DNA of 64,000 bases. Source: F23-D06 sp947167635. GTDB lineage: Bacteria; Bacteroidota; Bacteroidia; Bacteroidales; WCHB1-69. The position numbers were made by a program, and so were the translations under genes. Shown here piece after piece: positions 24,392-35,400 of this stretch. Within the stretch, counting starts at the first letter, position 1. Every line of letters starts with the position of its first letter. The notes under the pieces are model-generated. The model had not been told where the DNA came from. It saw only the letters and a list, made by a program, of their open reading frames with translations, and ran no database searches. The stretch lies in the NCBI GenBank assembly GCA_947167635.1, contig CAMVIT010000001.1, positions 62,001 to 126,000 on the forward strand, read 5' to 3'.

Positions 24392-24418
24392 AAGCCGAAA
24401 AGCCATAACAGAGTAGGC
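24392..24418 (+). promoter_or_regulatory. Conserved AAGCCGA...GTAGGC leader, copy 3
   Basis: 27-nt element beginning AAGCCGAAAAGCC and ending CAGAGTAGGC, 21 nt before ATG 24440. Confidence 0.6.
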
Positions 24419-24439
24419 ATCATTATTATATCAAATAAT

Positions 24440-24730
24440 ATGGGCTTCCTTTCCGACTTCATCTTATTAAATTTCATGAAACGCCGGGCCAAACGCAAAG
24501 GGTGCGGCATCGGCGACATGGTGATGCTGAAAACCGGCGGGCCCGTCATGATGGTGGTGGATGTTGACCTTGAGGAGGCCGAATGCGAGTGGTTTTCTGA
24601 AAAGGACCAAAAGACGCACCGCAAGTGTTTTAAGTTTGAAATGCTTGTGAACGTTAACAACCTTGTGCCACAATCCGACATTTTTAAGCATCAGTACCCT
24701 GCAAAGACAAACAAATTGAAGAGAACCTAA
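24440..24730 (+). CDS. DUF2158 (YodC-like) family small protein
   Basis: 96 residues. After a basic N-terminus (MKRRAKRKGCG) the fold-typical GDMVMLKTGGPVMMVVDVD...CEWFSEKDQKTHRKCFKFEML matches the DUF2158 pattern of GD-V-LKSGGP-M-V and CxWF. Small SH3-like barrel proteins of unknown role. Expressed behind the shared leader; the next gene starts 14 bases downstream. Confidence 0.75.
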   Translation: MGFLSDFILLNFMKRRAKRKGCGIGDMVMLKTGGPVMMVVDVDLEEAECEWFSEKDQKTHRKCFKFEMLVNVNNLVPQSDIFKHQYPAKTNKLKRT

Positions 24731-24744
24731 CAAAACAAAGAAAT

Positions 24745-25143
24745 ATGGAGGAAGAATACATTAAAATGATGAGCGATGCCGTTGATTTTATCAAAGAAAC
24801 GAAAATAGAGGCGACAAAATACTATAATTATATAAATTTTCTCGATAATGTTTCTCAAGAATATCGAGATGCTCATGAAAAACTATGGGCTATCCGTCTG
24901 GAGTCCATAGATACTCGAATAAAATATTTCAGAGAGTATCATATTTGTATGTTCGCCGATTACACATTGGCAAGACGCTTTATTAATGTCTATTTTTCCG
25001 AAGTGGAGTCCTTGTTAGATGATCTTCACAGTATGGAATCATATTCCTCCTTGGTTTCAATTACATTAGAAGAATTGGCTTCAAAATTAGACAGTTGCAA
25101 AGATTATATACTCAGAAATGGAAACAGGAAGTTACCCTTTTAA
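24745..25143 (+). CDS. Hypothetical helical protein (132 aa)
   Basis: No family recognised. Predicted almost all helical, with a run of aromatic residues (YYNYINFLDN, YFREYHICMFADY) and a C-terminal KDYILRNGNRKLPF. No signal peptide. It starts 14 bases after the DUF2158 gene and is followed 21 bases later by another small gene, so an operon is likely. Strongly AT-rich codon use. Confidence 0.55.
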   Translation: MEEEYIKMMSDAVDFIKETKIEATKYYNYINFLDNVSQEYRDAHEKLWAIRLESIDTRIKYFREYHICMFADYTLARRFINVYFSEVESLLDDLHSMESYSSLVSITLEELASKLDSCKDYILRNGNRKLPF

Positions 25144-25164
25144 TCGCCCAAATATCGCAAAGCA

Positions 25165-25398
25165 ATGGACAAGGACTTCATAAAGACTATGCTCGCCCTG
25201 CATACCCTCGTTGCCAAGGAGACTTTCGGATCGGACGCTGTGGTGGCACTGAACGCCGGGGAGCCAGGTGTGTACGAGAACAACCCTACCATTATCGAAT
25301 ATGAGCAAAAAGGCTACAAATTCTGTGATGCCAACATATTCGGAGAAGGGTTGGAAAGAATGGAAACGCTCACTTTCAGGAAAGTGAACGAAAGTTGA
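25165..25398 (+). CDS. Hypothetical small protein (77 aa)
   Basis: No family recognised. Sequence MDKDFIKTMLALHTLVAKE... with GEPGVYENNPTIIEYEQKGYKFCDANIF in the middle. Soluble. More GC-rich than the gene before it. Spacing of 21 and 27 bases to its neighbours fits co-transcription. Confidence 0.55.
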   Translation: MDKDFIKTMLALHTLVAKETFGSDAVVALNAGEPGVYENNPTIIEYEQKGYKFCDANIFGEGLERMETLTFRKVNES

Positions 25399-25425
25399 TA
25401 AGGTTAGCGTAAAATATCCAATAGA

Positions 25426-26358
25426 ATGTCAGAAAAGAGATGGAAGATAGACAGCCGTGTGCCGCACAAATATCGCGGCGGGCGTAGAGGAAAAGGTTCG
25501 GAGTTCCCCCGCCATGGAATGAATGAATATGAAGGCGAACGACTCTCCATGAGTAAACACCGGCTTTCAAAACACAAAACATTGAGCTACAACAAAGGTA
25601 ATGGTTGGGCATCGTTGCATGAAAAACATATAGAAGGACTCCTTAACAAGTACCTCAACAAGCCATTCGACGAGATGCTGAGCGAGTTCTATGCCAAGAC
25701 CAAGTCGTTGCGCCAAAGCGGACGACAGCGTATATGGGACACGCCATCCTACTTCTCGTATGATGTGGAAGGGTTCACACATTGTCGATTTGTGTCATGG
25801 GGTAAGAAAAAGTATTATGTCGATGACAACGGCATTCTCCGTCTAAAGGATAACCATGCCGACAGCACCCCGAAGACAAAATTGACCCGCAAACAGAAAG
25901 CCTACAACCGTCAAGTTCCTGTGCCCACATTCGGCTTGGAGGCTGACCAGTTCGCACAACTAAAACAAAAGTACGACACCGCCGACCTGTTTGTGGGAGA
26001 ATACTATGCGATAGTGGAAGGAAAGGTTCGTAAAGTGCCGATTTATACCTCGCCAACAACAGAAAATGTTCTTGACTTGCCCGACAGAATTGCTGTGCAG
26101 GGTTTTAATTTTGATGCAAAATTCAACCATGTTTTTTGGATGTACACCTATAAAGAAGAGAACAGCTACAAAACCGAAATCCGTGAAAAATTAGAGGCAC
26201 TGAAGAAGGAAAACAATGAAGAAAATGCTGGCGATGTGGCGCGCATGGAGCGTCGGCTCTGTTCCATGAAGGATTATTGGACAATGCACGGATGCATGTC
26301 TCTGGAGTTTTATACAAAGAAAAGTGGCTATATGCGATCAAACAATCATAGAAATTAA
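25426..26358 (+). CDS. Hypothetical basic protein (310 aa)
   Basis: No family recognised. The N-terminus is very basic and Gly/Arg/His-rich (RVPHKYRGGRRGKGSEF, SKHRLSKHKT), reminiscent of nucleic-acid-binding tails. The core carries DGWAS-like and FVSWGKKKYYVDDNGILRLKD strands, and a second half from about residue 165 with LTRKQKAYNRQVP and a charged helix EIREKLEALKKENNEENAG. Last member of the small-gene operon. May act on nucleic acid, but this is only a guess from charge. Confidence 0.6.
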   Translation: MSEKRWKIDSRVPHKYRGGRRGKGSEFPRHGMNEYEGERLSMSKHRLSKHKTLSYNKGNGWASLHEKHIEGLLNKYLNKPFDEMLSEFYAKTKSLRQSGRQRIWDTPSYFSYDVEGFTHCRFVSWGKKKYYVDDNGILRLKDNHADSTPKTKLTRKQKAYNRQVPVPTFGLEADQFAQLKQKYDTADLFVGEYYAIVEGKVRKVPIYTSPTTENVLDLPDRIAVQGFNFDAKFNHVFWMYTYKEENSYKTEIREKLEALKKENNEENAGDVARMERRLCSMKDYWTMHGCMSLEFYTKKSGYMRSNNHRN

Positions 26359-26373
26359 TTAAATTTTTGTCCT

Positions 26374-26652
26374 ATGTACCGCCAATTCACCGCCTCCCGC
26401 GTTTCCGAATCCAACGTGCTGTTCCCGCCCACCATTATCTTCAATGATGAGGGCATCACCATCAAAACACCGGCGCTGTTGCACCACAACACCGACTTTA
26501 TCCCCTACGAGGCGGTGTCGAGCGTGATGATACACACCCCGCTCGCCGGCTTCTCCACCATCACCTTCTACGCCTACGGGCGCGAGATCCGCGTCCACGG
26601 GTTCCTGCAGCGCGAGGTGCGGGAGATGAAGCGGCTGGTGGAGGAAAGGTGA
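26374..26652 (+). CDS. Small PH-like (bacterial PH fold) protein
   Basis: 92 residues. Alternating beta pattern NVLFPPTIIFNDEGITIKTPALLHHNTDFIPYEAVSSVMIHTPLAGFSTITFYAYGREIRVHGF followed by a C-terminal helix REVREMKRLVEER is typical of bacterial PH/GRAM-like domains. High GC contrasts with the upstream genes. Its 3' end (26542-26641) is duplicated in decayed form at 28240-28377, on the far side of the convergent ATPase gene. Confidence 0.6.
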   Translation: MYRQFTASRVSESNVLFPPTIIFNDEGITIKTPALLHHNTDFIPYEAVSSVMIHTPLAGFSTITFYAYGREIRVHGFLQREVREMKRLVEER

Positions 26653-26669
26653 TTTTGTGGCCATCGTTT

Positions 26670-28109
26670 TTAGAGTTCCACCGCAAACAAGTCATCCAGG
26701 GTAACCTCATTCTGCACCTGTCCGCTATACTCGTTCCGCTTCAAACCGTATGAGGCTATCATGGTCAGATGAACGCTTTTCTTGCGCGGTATTCTGTCCA
26801 TCAATGTCTGCATCCGTTCCCGTAAAACGGTATCGTATTTTTTATCTATGACAAACGGTTTGCCATAAAACTTTATTTCACAGAGATTTAATACGTTGTC
26901 GGCTCTGTCAATGAGCATGTCTATCTGTTGCTTCTTTTCAGGTGACTCCACAATCCAAGATGAAACCATAGTACTTACTCCTGAAATTCCCAATTTCATC
27001 TTAATCTGGGCTATATGCAAAAAACACAGTTCCTCAAAGGCAAATCCTCTCCATGTATTCAATCGGGGTGAAGATGAATTTTTCTGCCAAAATTGCGGTT
27101 CGGACATCTCCTTCCCATCCAGAAAGTTGAGATAAGAAATACAGAAGGGGTCGGTCAGCCGATAACGCTCCACTTTCCGTTCATTGTATGGATAGTAGGT
27201 TGTGATGAAGTCGCTTTCCGACAACCCTTTCAGAATCTCTGTCGCACCGCCACCGTCTTTAATGCCAGTATGTTCAAGAATCTCATGCCGTGTGTACCCT
27301 CCTCTTCTTTGGGCAAGCAGACGAATCACTTTCTTATGGTCTTCCGCATTTTTGAACAGAGAACCAAACAAGCGGTCGAATTCGTTTCCTAACTTCGCCC
27401 CTTTTTCAAAAAGCAATTTGTCAATGTTTTGAGCCGCGCTGTATCCTTTTTCAAACAGACTCAAATAATGCGGGATTCCACCCAGAACCATATATGCCTG
27501 TGTCACGTCATATCGGCTCATTGCGATTCCTTTACTATGGAAATACATCTCGCACTCTGCCAACGAGAAGGGATGGAGTTTAATCTCGCAATTCAGTCTG
27601 TTATACAATCCTCCCTTGTTATTGATGAGATTGTCCTCCATCCAAGAAGTTGCGGAACCGCAGACAATCAACAGGATATTGTTGCGTTTTGATGCCCATC
27701 CGTTCCAGAAATGCTCAAATGCGGGGATGAATCGCGAGCGGGCGGTGTCCATCCACGGCAGTTCGTCAATGAATACCACAAGTCGCCGGCCGTTGTCTTT
27801 CTGTTCGAGCAGTTTTTCCAATAGTCGAAATGCCTCGAGCCATGATTTGGGACTGGTTTCCCCTTGCAATCCGTAATCCTGCAAGGAATAATAAAATGCT
27901 TGTAGCTGGTCGCGTAGCAGGAATTTTTTTTCGCGGTCGTATGGCGACAATCCCGTATGCCAGAATGCGAACCTGTCCTTAAACGTCTCTTTGATCAAAT
28001 AGGTTTTCCCAATGCGCCGTCTTCCATAAACAGCTACAAATTGCGAATCCTCAACGTTGTAAAGTCGCTCCAGTTCTGCAATCTCTTTCTTTCTGCCAAT
28101 GATTTCCAT
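26670..28109 (-). CDS. AAA ATPase with C-terminal DUF234/PD-(D/E)XK-like domain
   Basis: 479 residues. Begins MEIIGRKKEIAELERLY, Walker A GRRRIGKTY (about 29-37), Walker B RLVVFIDELPWMD (about 107-119), sensor CGSATSWM, then winged-helix HEILEHTGIKDGGGATEILKGL, then DUF234-type QQIDMLIDRADNVLNLCEIKFY, a D...E-x-K nuclease-like core. Member of the archaeal-ATPase/MJ-type family; role unknown. Transcribed from TATCTTTG at 28138-28145. It ends 17 bases from the convergent PH-like gene and is flanked by direct copies of that gene's 3' end, suggesting insertion by recombination. Confidence 0.87.
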   Translation of the reverse strand: MEIIGRKKEIAELERLYNVEDSQFVAVYGRRRIGKTYLIKETFKDRFAFWHTGLSPYDREKKFLLRDQLQAFYYSLQDYGLQGETSPKSWLEAFRLLEKLLEQKDNGRRLVVFIDELPWMDTARSRFIPAFEHFWNGWASKRNNILLIVCGSATSWMEDNLINNKGGLYNRLNCEIKLHPFSLAECEMYFHSKGIAMSRYDVTQAYMVLGGIPHYLSLFEKGYSAAQNIDKLLFEKGAKLGNEFDRLFGSLFKNAEDHKKVIRLLAQRRGGYTRHEILEHTGIKDGGGATEILKGLSESDFITTYYPYNERKVERYRLTDPFCISYLNFLDGKEMSEPQFWQKNSSSPRLNTWRGFAFEELCFLHIAQIKMKLGISGVSTMVSSWIVESPEKKQQIDMLIDRADNVLNLCEIKFYGKPFVIDKKYDTVLRERMQTLMDRIPRKKSVHLTMIASYGLKRNEYSGQVQNEVTLDDLFAVEL

Positions 28110-28137
28110 AACGTATCTTGTGAATTTTATTTCGCTG

Positions 28138-28145
28138 CAAAGATA
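28138..28145 (-). promoter_or_regulatory. -7 box of the DUF234 ATPase
   Basis: TATCTTTG on the minus strand, 28 nt before ATG 28109; a second box TATTTTTG overlaps at 28147-28154. Confidence 0.6.
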
Positions 28146-28239
28146 ACAAAAATACCAATATTAGAGATATAAGATTTTTTATCTCTCTAAATTGAGGTTT
28201 GTTCCATGCGTTTAGATGATTAAACACAATTTGAATCCT

Positions 28240-28377
28240 CTCGCCGGCTTCTCCTCCATCACCTTCTTGCCAATGTACAATTTACAATTAACAATGTACA
28301 ATTAGTTCGCCCACGAGACCAACTGTACATTATACATTGTACATTGTTTCCGGTGCGGGAGAAGAGGGGGTTGGTGG
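28240..28377 (+). pseudogene. Decayed copy of the PH-like gene 3' end
   Basis: 28240-28268 matches 26542-26570 at 27 of 29 positions (coding LAGFS-ITF) and 28352-28377 matches 26616-26641 at about 21 of 26 (VREMKRLV region). The middle is replaced by short AATGTACAATT-type repeats at 28271-28304 and 28324-28346, partly inverted relative to each other. Confidence 0.6.
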
Positions 28378-28396
28378 TTCAACGCATCTGGTGCCT

Positions 28397-29263
28397 TTAT
28401 TGCACTGCGTAGTCCTCACGGTATTGCTTGGGTGTCATGTCGGTCTCTTTTTTGAAGAACTTGCAGAAAGAAGAGGAGGATGAGAAATTCAGTATCTCGG
28501 CAATTTCTCCCACTGGTTGGTTGCTGTACATCAGAAAAAGCTTGGCCTGCTGGATGATGCGGCGGTGAATCCAATCCATGATGGTTAATCCGCTGGCTTC
28601 TCGGATAGTGCATCCCAGATGGTTCGGCGTCAGACATAGACGGTCGGCGTAAAATGCGATGTTGTGTTCTTTGTCGGCATACTGGTTGATCAGAGCGGCA
28701 AATTTATGGAAAACCTCCTCTTTTCTGGTGGACGCTTTGCGGGATGTCTCCTTGGATTCCTTCATGATAAGATTTTGAAGTTCTGACATGATGGAGGCCT
28801 GTATGTATCGTACAGATTTCATGGATAACGGTCGGCGGCTGACGCTGTGCCTCAGCAGTTGGAAGTATTCCCCCATGAGAATCCAGTCGTCCGCCGAAAG
28901 GAGAAGCACGGTGTCCTCCTTGAAAGTGACATCGGCGGGAAGGTCGCGGAATGAGAAAATCTGGAAGTCGAAGTCCTCGTCTTTCTCCTCTATTTCCATG
29001 ACAGTGCCTGCTGGCATGACGACCATCATTCCTGTCGTAAGACAGTATGGTTTCATGTTAATTATAAATTGGGCAGTGCCTGAAATAATCCGCAACACTC
29101 TTCCGTCTTCTATTCTGTATGGTTGACATGTCCTCATGAAACTTTTACCGAATTGCATGGCACTCATGACCATCAGCAGTTGGCTGTCGAGGTATTCGCC
29201 GTGCTGGTCTCCAGCCATGTGCCCCATGTTTTGCAGGGTGAGTTCTTTTATTACTTTTGCCAT
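28397..29263 (-). CDS. AraC-family transcriptional regulator
   Basis: 288 residues. N-terminal cupin-like sensing half (FIINMKPYCLTTGMMVVMPAGTVMEI), C-terminal double helix-turn-helix (IAFYADRLCLTPNHLGCTIREASG, then PVGEIAEILNFSSSSSFCKFFKKETDMTPKQYRE), the classic AraC signature. The ligand is unknown. It is divergent from the giant secreted protein gene, about 200 bp apart, and is a candidate regulator of it. The gap between them holds no other gene; it is AT-rich. Confidence 0.9.
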   Translation of the reverse strand: MAKVIKELTLQNMGHMAGDQHGEYLDSQLLMVMSAMQFGKSFMRTCQPYRIEDGRVLRIISGTAQFIINMKPYCLTTGMMVVMPAGTVMEIEEKDEDFDFQIFSFRDLPADVTFKEDTVLLLSADDWILMGEYFQLLRHSVSRRPLSMKSVRYIQASIMSELQNLIMKESKETSRKASTRKEEVFHKFAALINQYADKEHNIAFYADRLCLTPNHLGCTIREASGLTIMDWIHRRIIQQAKLFLMYSNQPVGEIAEILNFSSSSSFCKFFKKETDMTPKQYREDYAVQ

Positions 29264-29462
29264 AATCGTTGTATTGGAACATTTTTACAGGTTATTGGAC
29301 AACGTGATTTTGGAAAAAACATTGTTCTTTTGCAAAAAAAAATGTAATGTATTGTTCTTGTAAAAATTTATAGATAACCGACTGGATAACTGTTTTTTAA
29401 ATCCACGATTTTACTTTGTATGCTGAAATTATTTTTCAATTTTATTTAATATTAAAATGCTT

Positions 29463-32400
29463 ATGAAAAGATTTTTCCTTTTTGCAGTGATGGGCCTTGC
29501 CATCCTGTCCGGCTTTGCGCCGAAGTTGCAGGCGCAGACAATTTGGAATGGCACAGCCGATGTCTCCTGGTATGATGCCACTCAGGCATCATTTGACATT
29601 TACACACCCGAGCAGTTGGCCGGTGTGGCCCAGTTGGTGAACAACGGCACCACAACATTCAGTGGTGTCACGTTGAATCTGGCGGGCGATCTGTGGCTGA
29701 ACAGCACAGGGGATTCCACCAACAACTGGGTGCCTATTGGCGGCGGTTCCCCCACAGGCGAGTCGCCCAGCACGGGCAACGCCTTCAAGGGTAACTTCAA
29801 CGGCCACGGTCACACGATCTACAATCTGTATTGCGACAAGGGCAGCACCTTCCATGCCGGCTTGTTCTGCGCCTTGGAGAACCCCTGCACCATAGATTCT
29901 TTAGTGCTCGTTAACCCTGTGCTGAAGTCAAGAGGTATGATGGGGTGTATTGCGGGCTTCCCAAGAGGCAGCTCTTCTGTGTATGTTCGTTACTGTCTGG
30001 TGATTAATGCCCGCATTGTGGGTGAGAACACCTCCGGCAGCAACAATATCGGCGGTATTTTCGGTGCCACCTATCCCAACAGCGGCAACACCTATATTGA
30101 GAATTGCGGTGTGACGGGAAGTATCACGGGTTATTATCCCGCCGGCGTGAGCGGCAATGCGGAGCGTGCAAATATCACCAACTTCTATTTCGCCGGCACC
30201 CTTACCCCATACGGTTCCAACTACGGTGGTGTGACCGCCCACAGCGGCAACCGCACCAACTGCTATTCCTATTCTGTGGTGAATGGTTCAATATCCCAAT
30301 CCTCAGCCTCTTCCAACGGCACGGCCGTCACACAGAGTGAAATGCAGTCTGCGAATATGATCTCCCTTTTAGGCAGTGCCTTCACGATGGACTTCGGCAT
30401 TAACAACGGTTATCCCGTTATGTCATTTATGGCTGGTGTGACTCCTGCCACGGCTGAAATCTGCCTTGGCGAGAGTGTTACCTTAACCGCCCATGGCTTA
30501 GATTCCTACCTTTGGAATACGGGCGCGTCCACCGAGAGCATTACGGTGACCCCGACAACCACCACGACTTACACTGTGTCGGGAACGTACCAGGGTATGC
30601 CAGCCTCTCTTTCTTCTGTTATTACGGTTTATCCTCAAGCCGTCATCTCGGCCACCGTGATGGCAAGCTCCGATGGACAGGTGCACGGCACCGTCACACC
30701 CGACACCTCCTATGTGACATGCATGGGCTCGGATGTCATCACCCTTACCGTGACCCCCGAAGCGGGTTACCGCATCGAGTCGGTGACGCTGAACGGTGAC
30801 GAGGTCTATGGCGATATCTTCGGACCTGGCATGCAGGTGATCACAATCAACCCGAATGGTACGTTGGGCACGGTGAAGATCTATCTCTCCAAGTGCGCCA
30901 TCGTCACCTTGCCCTACAGCGATGATTTCGAGGCATACGCATCCAGCCAGGTGCCGGAGTGCTACACCAAGATTTCCAGCACCAATTATCCGTATGTCTA
31001 TAATTCCACCACTTATGCACATGGAGGATCCAAGTGCTTATACACCTATATGAGCAGCACCTCAAACAACTATTTCATGGTGTTGCCTAAAATTTTTGAT
31101 GTCAACACCTACCCGATGAGTTCACTGATGATCTCCTTCTGGGCCAGGTTCTCCAATGTGTCCAACTCCCTCACGGTCGGTGTGATGTCAGATCCCAACG
31201 ATGCTTCCACTTTCACCGCGATCGGGACGGTGCAATCGTCCACGGCCAACACGTATGAGCAATATACGGTCTATTTCGGCAATGTAAACGACACTCATCC
31301 CTATATCGCATTCAAGATGAACTGCGGATCCACCTATACCTACATTTATGTGGATGATATCATGGTGGACGTGGCCCCGACCTGCTCTCCGGTGACGCAC
31401 CTCGTGGCCGACAATATCTATGGCACGAACGCCTCACTGCATTGGGATGCCAATGTTGTGGGCACAGCATACAACTACCTGATTACGGTTGTGGATGACG
31501 CCACGCAAATCACAACGACCTATACCGCCACGGAGACCTCATACGTGTTGATGGGACTCAATGAGCAGACCTCTTATACGGTCACGGTGCAGCCCGACTG
31601 CGGTGGCGGCGACATAGGTGCTGCGACCACTGTTTCTTTCACCACACCTTGTATTGCTCCTATCGAGGTGATCAACAACAGCTATCCCGCTTCCACCTAT
31701 TCTACCGAGGGTAACCACTTCCCGACGGCCAACCACTATGTCAATTCCTACACCGAACAGATCTACTTCCCTGGAGATTTGGACAACACGGCAGCTGAAT
31801 TCAGCGGCATCTCTTTCCAATACAATATTTCCACCGTCATCACCAGAACATTGGACATCTACATGGCTCATACAGCCGACACCGCCTTTGTGCAGGGCGT
31901 CTGGGCCACTCCGTTAGACAGCTATGTGCATGTCTATTCAGGTCCTGTCTCCTTCAATTACAATGGACCTAACCGTTGGGTGGAGATTCCGTTCGACACC
32001 AACTTCTATTATAATGGTTATGACAACCTTTTGCTGATTGTGAATGATATCACGGGCAGCAGCTACAACAATAGCAACTCCAAGTTCTACACCATTGACA
32101 ATCCGACGTATCGTTCTCAATGCCAGTATAACAATGATGCGAATGTCAACTGGGGTGTCAACAATAAGCCGACCACAGGCACCTTGCATACCCAAGTGAA
32201 CAATATCCGTCTGACTGCTTGCGATGTGGTGACCTGCATTGCCCCGAACACCCTGCAGCTGGTTGCTTCTGATGCCAGTTCCGGTGAGATTACCTGGGTG
32301 AACCCGAATACCACTTCCAACTGTGAGATTGAGTACAAGGAGGAGGGCGACGCCAACTGGATTTCCACGGGTACCGTCTCCGGCACCGACTATATCCTCT

Positions 32401-35400
32401 CCGGCTTGACAGCCAACACCGTCTATACTGTCCGTGTGCGTGCTATTTGCAGCGCCAACGATATGAGCGACTGGTCTGAAACCTTGACATTCCGCACCGA
32501 ATGCGAGGCAATTCTGACACTTCCCTACACGCAGAATTTCGATAGTGACACGTATGGTTCCGGCAATGATGCCTATATATACTGCTGGGACCGCCTCACC
32601 ACGGATCCTTCCAAGCCTGTCCAGATGTATCCGACTTCCGCAGCGCATACTACGCCTAACGCCATACGCTTCTTCGATGGTGCCAATGTTACCAACATAG
32701 CCATCATGCCCAAGGTGGACGAAAGCATCAGTCTGAACCAGCTGCAGGTCTCTTTCTGGGTGCGCAGCACCTCTTCCACCGCCCCTGTGATCTTCGAGCT
32801 GGGCGTGATGACCGACAAGAGCGACGCGACCACTTTCGAGATTTTGGACACGATTCCGACTCCGTATTTGCCGAATGACCAATACACCCTTGTGGAATAC
32901 TCTCTTGCAGACTATATGGGATATGGTCATTACATCGCTTTCCGTGCCAGCAACGGCAACGGTGGCAACAACCTCCGTCTGGATGATGTGAACCTCGATT
33001 ACATCCCAGTGTGCCTGCATCCGGTCAATCTGGCAGTCGATTCCGTCACTTCCGAGACAGCCTCTTTCCATTGGACGGAAGACGGTACTGCCACCAGCTG
33101 GATTGTGGAATACGGCCCCGCCGGCTTTACACTGGGTCAGGGTACCGTCGAGAATGCCAACGACACTGCCTATACCATCTTCAACCTGAATCCGAACACG
33201 GAATATGATGTGTATGTCTATGCCGACTGCGGTGCCAATTTCATCAGCACCCCGATCAGTATCTCATTGCGGACCGATTGCGGACCGATCATGCAGCTTC
33301 CTTACACGGAAGATTTCGAGACAGGGTTGTACAATACGGGCATGTATAATGACGGCTCTGCCAACCAACAGAGATATATCGCCTGCTGGAACCGTTTGGC
33401 TTCCAATGACGCGCACCATGTCTATATCGCCAATAGCACCACCTATTCGAACAGCGGTGCGTACTACATGGACTTCCACTGGACGCCCAGCTGTTATAAC
33501 ATCGCTATTGCGCCTGAATTGGATCAGAATTTTGATGTGAGCCAGCTGATGGTTAATTTCTGGGCTTGCAAGAGCGGCTCTGCCGGAATGCTGGAGGTGG
33601 GTGTGATGACCGACAAGACGGCAGACTCCACGTTTGTGCCGATCGACACCATCGACCTCTCCGCCATGGCCAACTATGCATACGCTGAACAGTTTGTGAA
33701 GTTCAACAACTACACGGGCAACGGCAAGTACATTGCCTTCCGTGTCTCCAACGCTCCCAGCAGCGGCTACTACATTGATGACCTCATTATCGACTATGCA
33801 CCGGACTGCTCTCCTGTGCAGAGTGTGACCGTTTCGGATATCACTGGCACCTCTGCCGTCATTACCTGGGCACCGGGCGTTTTCGGCACTGTGGATTCCT
33901 ACACCTTGGAGTATTCCGAAGGAGGTCAGAACAACTGGATCTCTGCCGGCAACCTCACTTCCACCACCTATCTGTTGGGCAACCTCGACCACTCCACCTA
34001 TTACGATGTCCGTGTCCAGTCCAACTGTGACGATGGCACTTCAGGTGGATGGGTGATGGAATCCTTCCGTACCAATTGCCTGGTGGGCGGCGATGTCACC
34101 ATCGGCGACGGCACCTCCACCAACAGCTATCTGCCCACATACGGTTACTACAATTATTCTTACACCCAGCAAATCTTCTTGGCCACGGAAATGGGTGCTG
34201 CAAAGACTTTGGAGTCTGTGACCTTTGATATGTCTGCCCATGCGGTGGATCGTAACATCAAGATCTACCTGATGCATACCACAGAGAGCTCCAACTCCTC
34301 TTGGATTCCAGCCACGACAGCTCAGCTGGTCTATTCCGGCATGCCGACACTGCAAGTGGGGCTCAACACCTTCAACTTCTCCACACCGTTCCAGTATAAC
34401 GGTGCCGACAACTTGGCGTTGATTGTGGTTGATGAGACCGGCTCCTTCTCCAGTGGCAACACATGGCGCACGCACACGGCGCCTTTTGGAGCTTCCCGCT
34501 ATGTCTATCAGGATGGCAGCCCTTATAGCACCGCTTCCACACCTTCCAGTGGATACACCACCACTTCCCGTAACAATGTCATCTTCGGTTCACCGTGCGA
34601 CACGACCACGACCTGTGTGGCTCCGTATGTCAGCATTACTGGCATTACAAGCGATGCTGCCGTTGTGACCTGGGTACCCGGCTATATGGAGTCCGCTTGG
34701 GAACTTGAATATCGTCCGCTTTCCGATACCAACTGGATCAGTGTCGGATCTGTCTATTCCATGTCGGAGTTGATCTCCGGTCTGAATCCGAACACTCCTT
34801 ATAAGGTTCGTATGCGCTCCGACTGCGGTGGGGGAGAGTACAGTTTATGGACAGAAGCCAACTTCACGACGGCCTGCGGTGCGTTCACCGTCACCCAGAC
34901 CGACCCGTGGACGGAGAACTTTGAGAACAACCCGACAATGACATGCTTTGACACTCCTGTCACCTATACGAATGGCAGCAACACCTATCCCAAGACGTTG
35001 AGCTATGGCGATGCTGCCCATTCCGCACCTTACACCATCGAGTTCAAGGGAACGAACAACATGTTGGTGCTTCCTGAATTCACCAATGATATCCACGACC
35101 TGCGCATGTCCTTCTGGGCTACCAGTTGGGGCGTGACCACCACTGCGGTTGTCGGTGTGATCACCGATATTACCGACACCTCCACCTTTGAGGTGTTGGG
35201 TGATGCCGGCACTCCCGGACCGCGCGGAGGCTCCGGCGGCGGTAACGGTAACTTCATGGGACCGTTCGATTTCAACAATGTGCTGGCCTCATCCGGTCGT
35301 ATCGCCATTCTCTTCTCTGGGACAACCGCCAGCGATGCCGGTTGGAACCTGGATGACTTCACCGTTGAGCTGATCCCCAGCTGCTCCGCTCCCGCCCATA

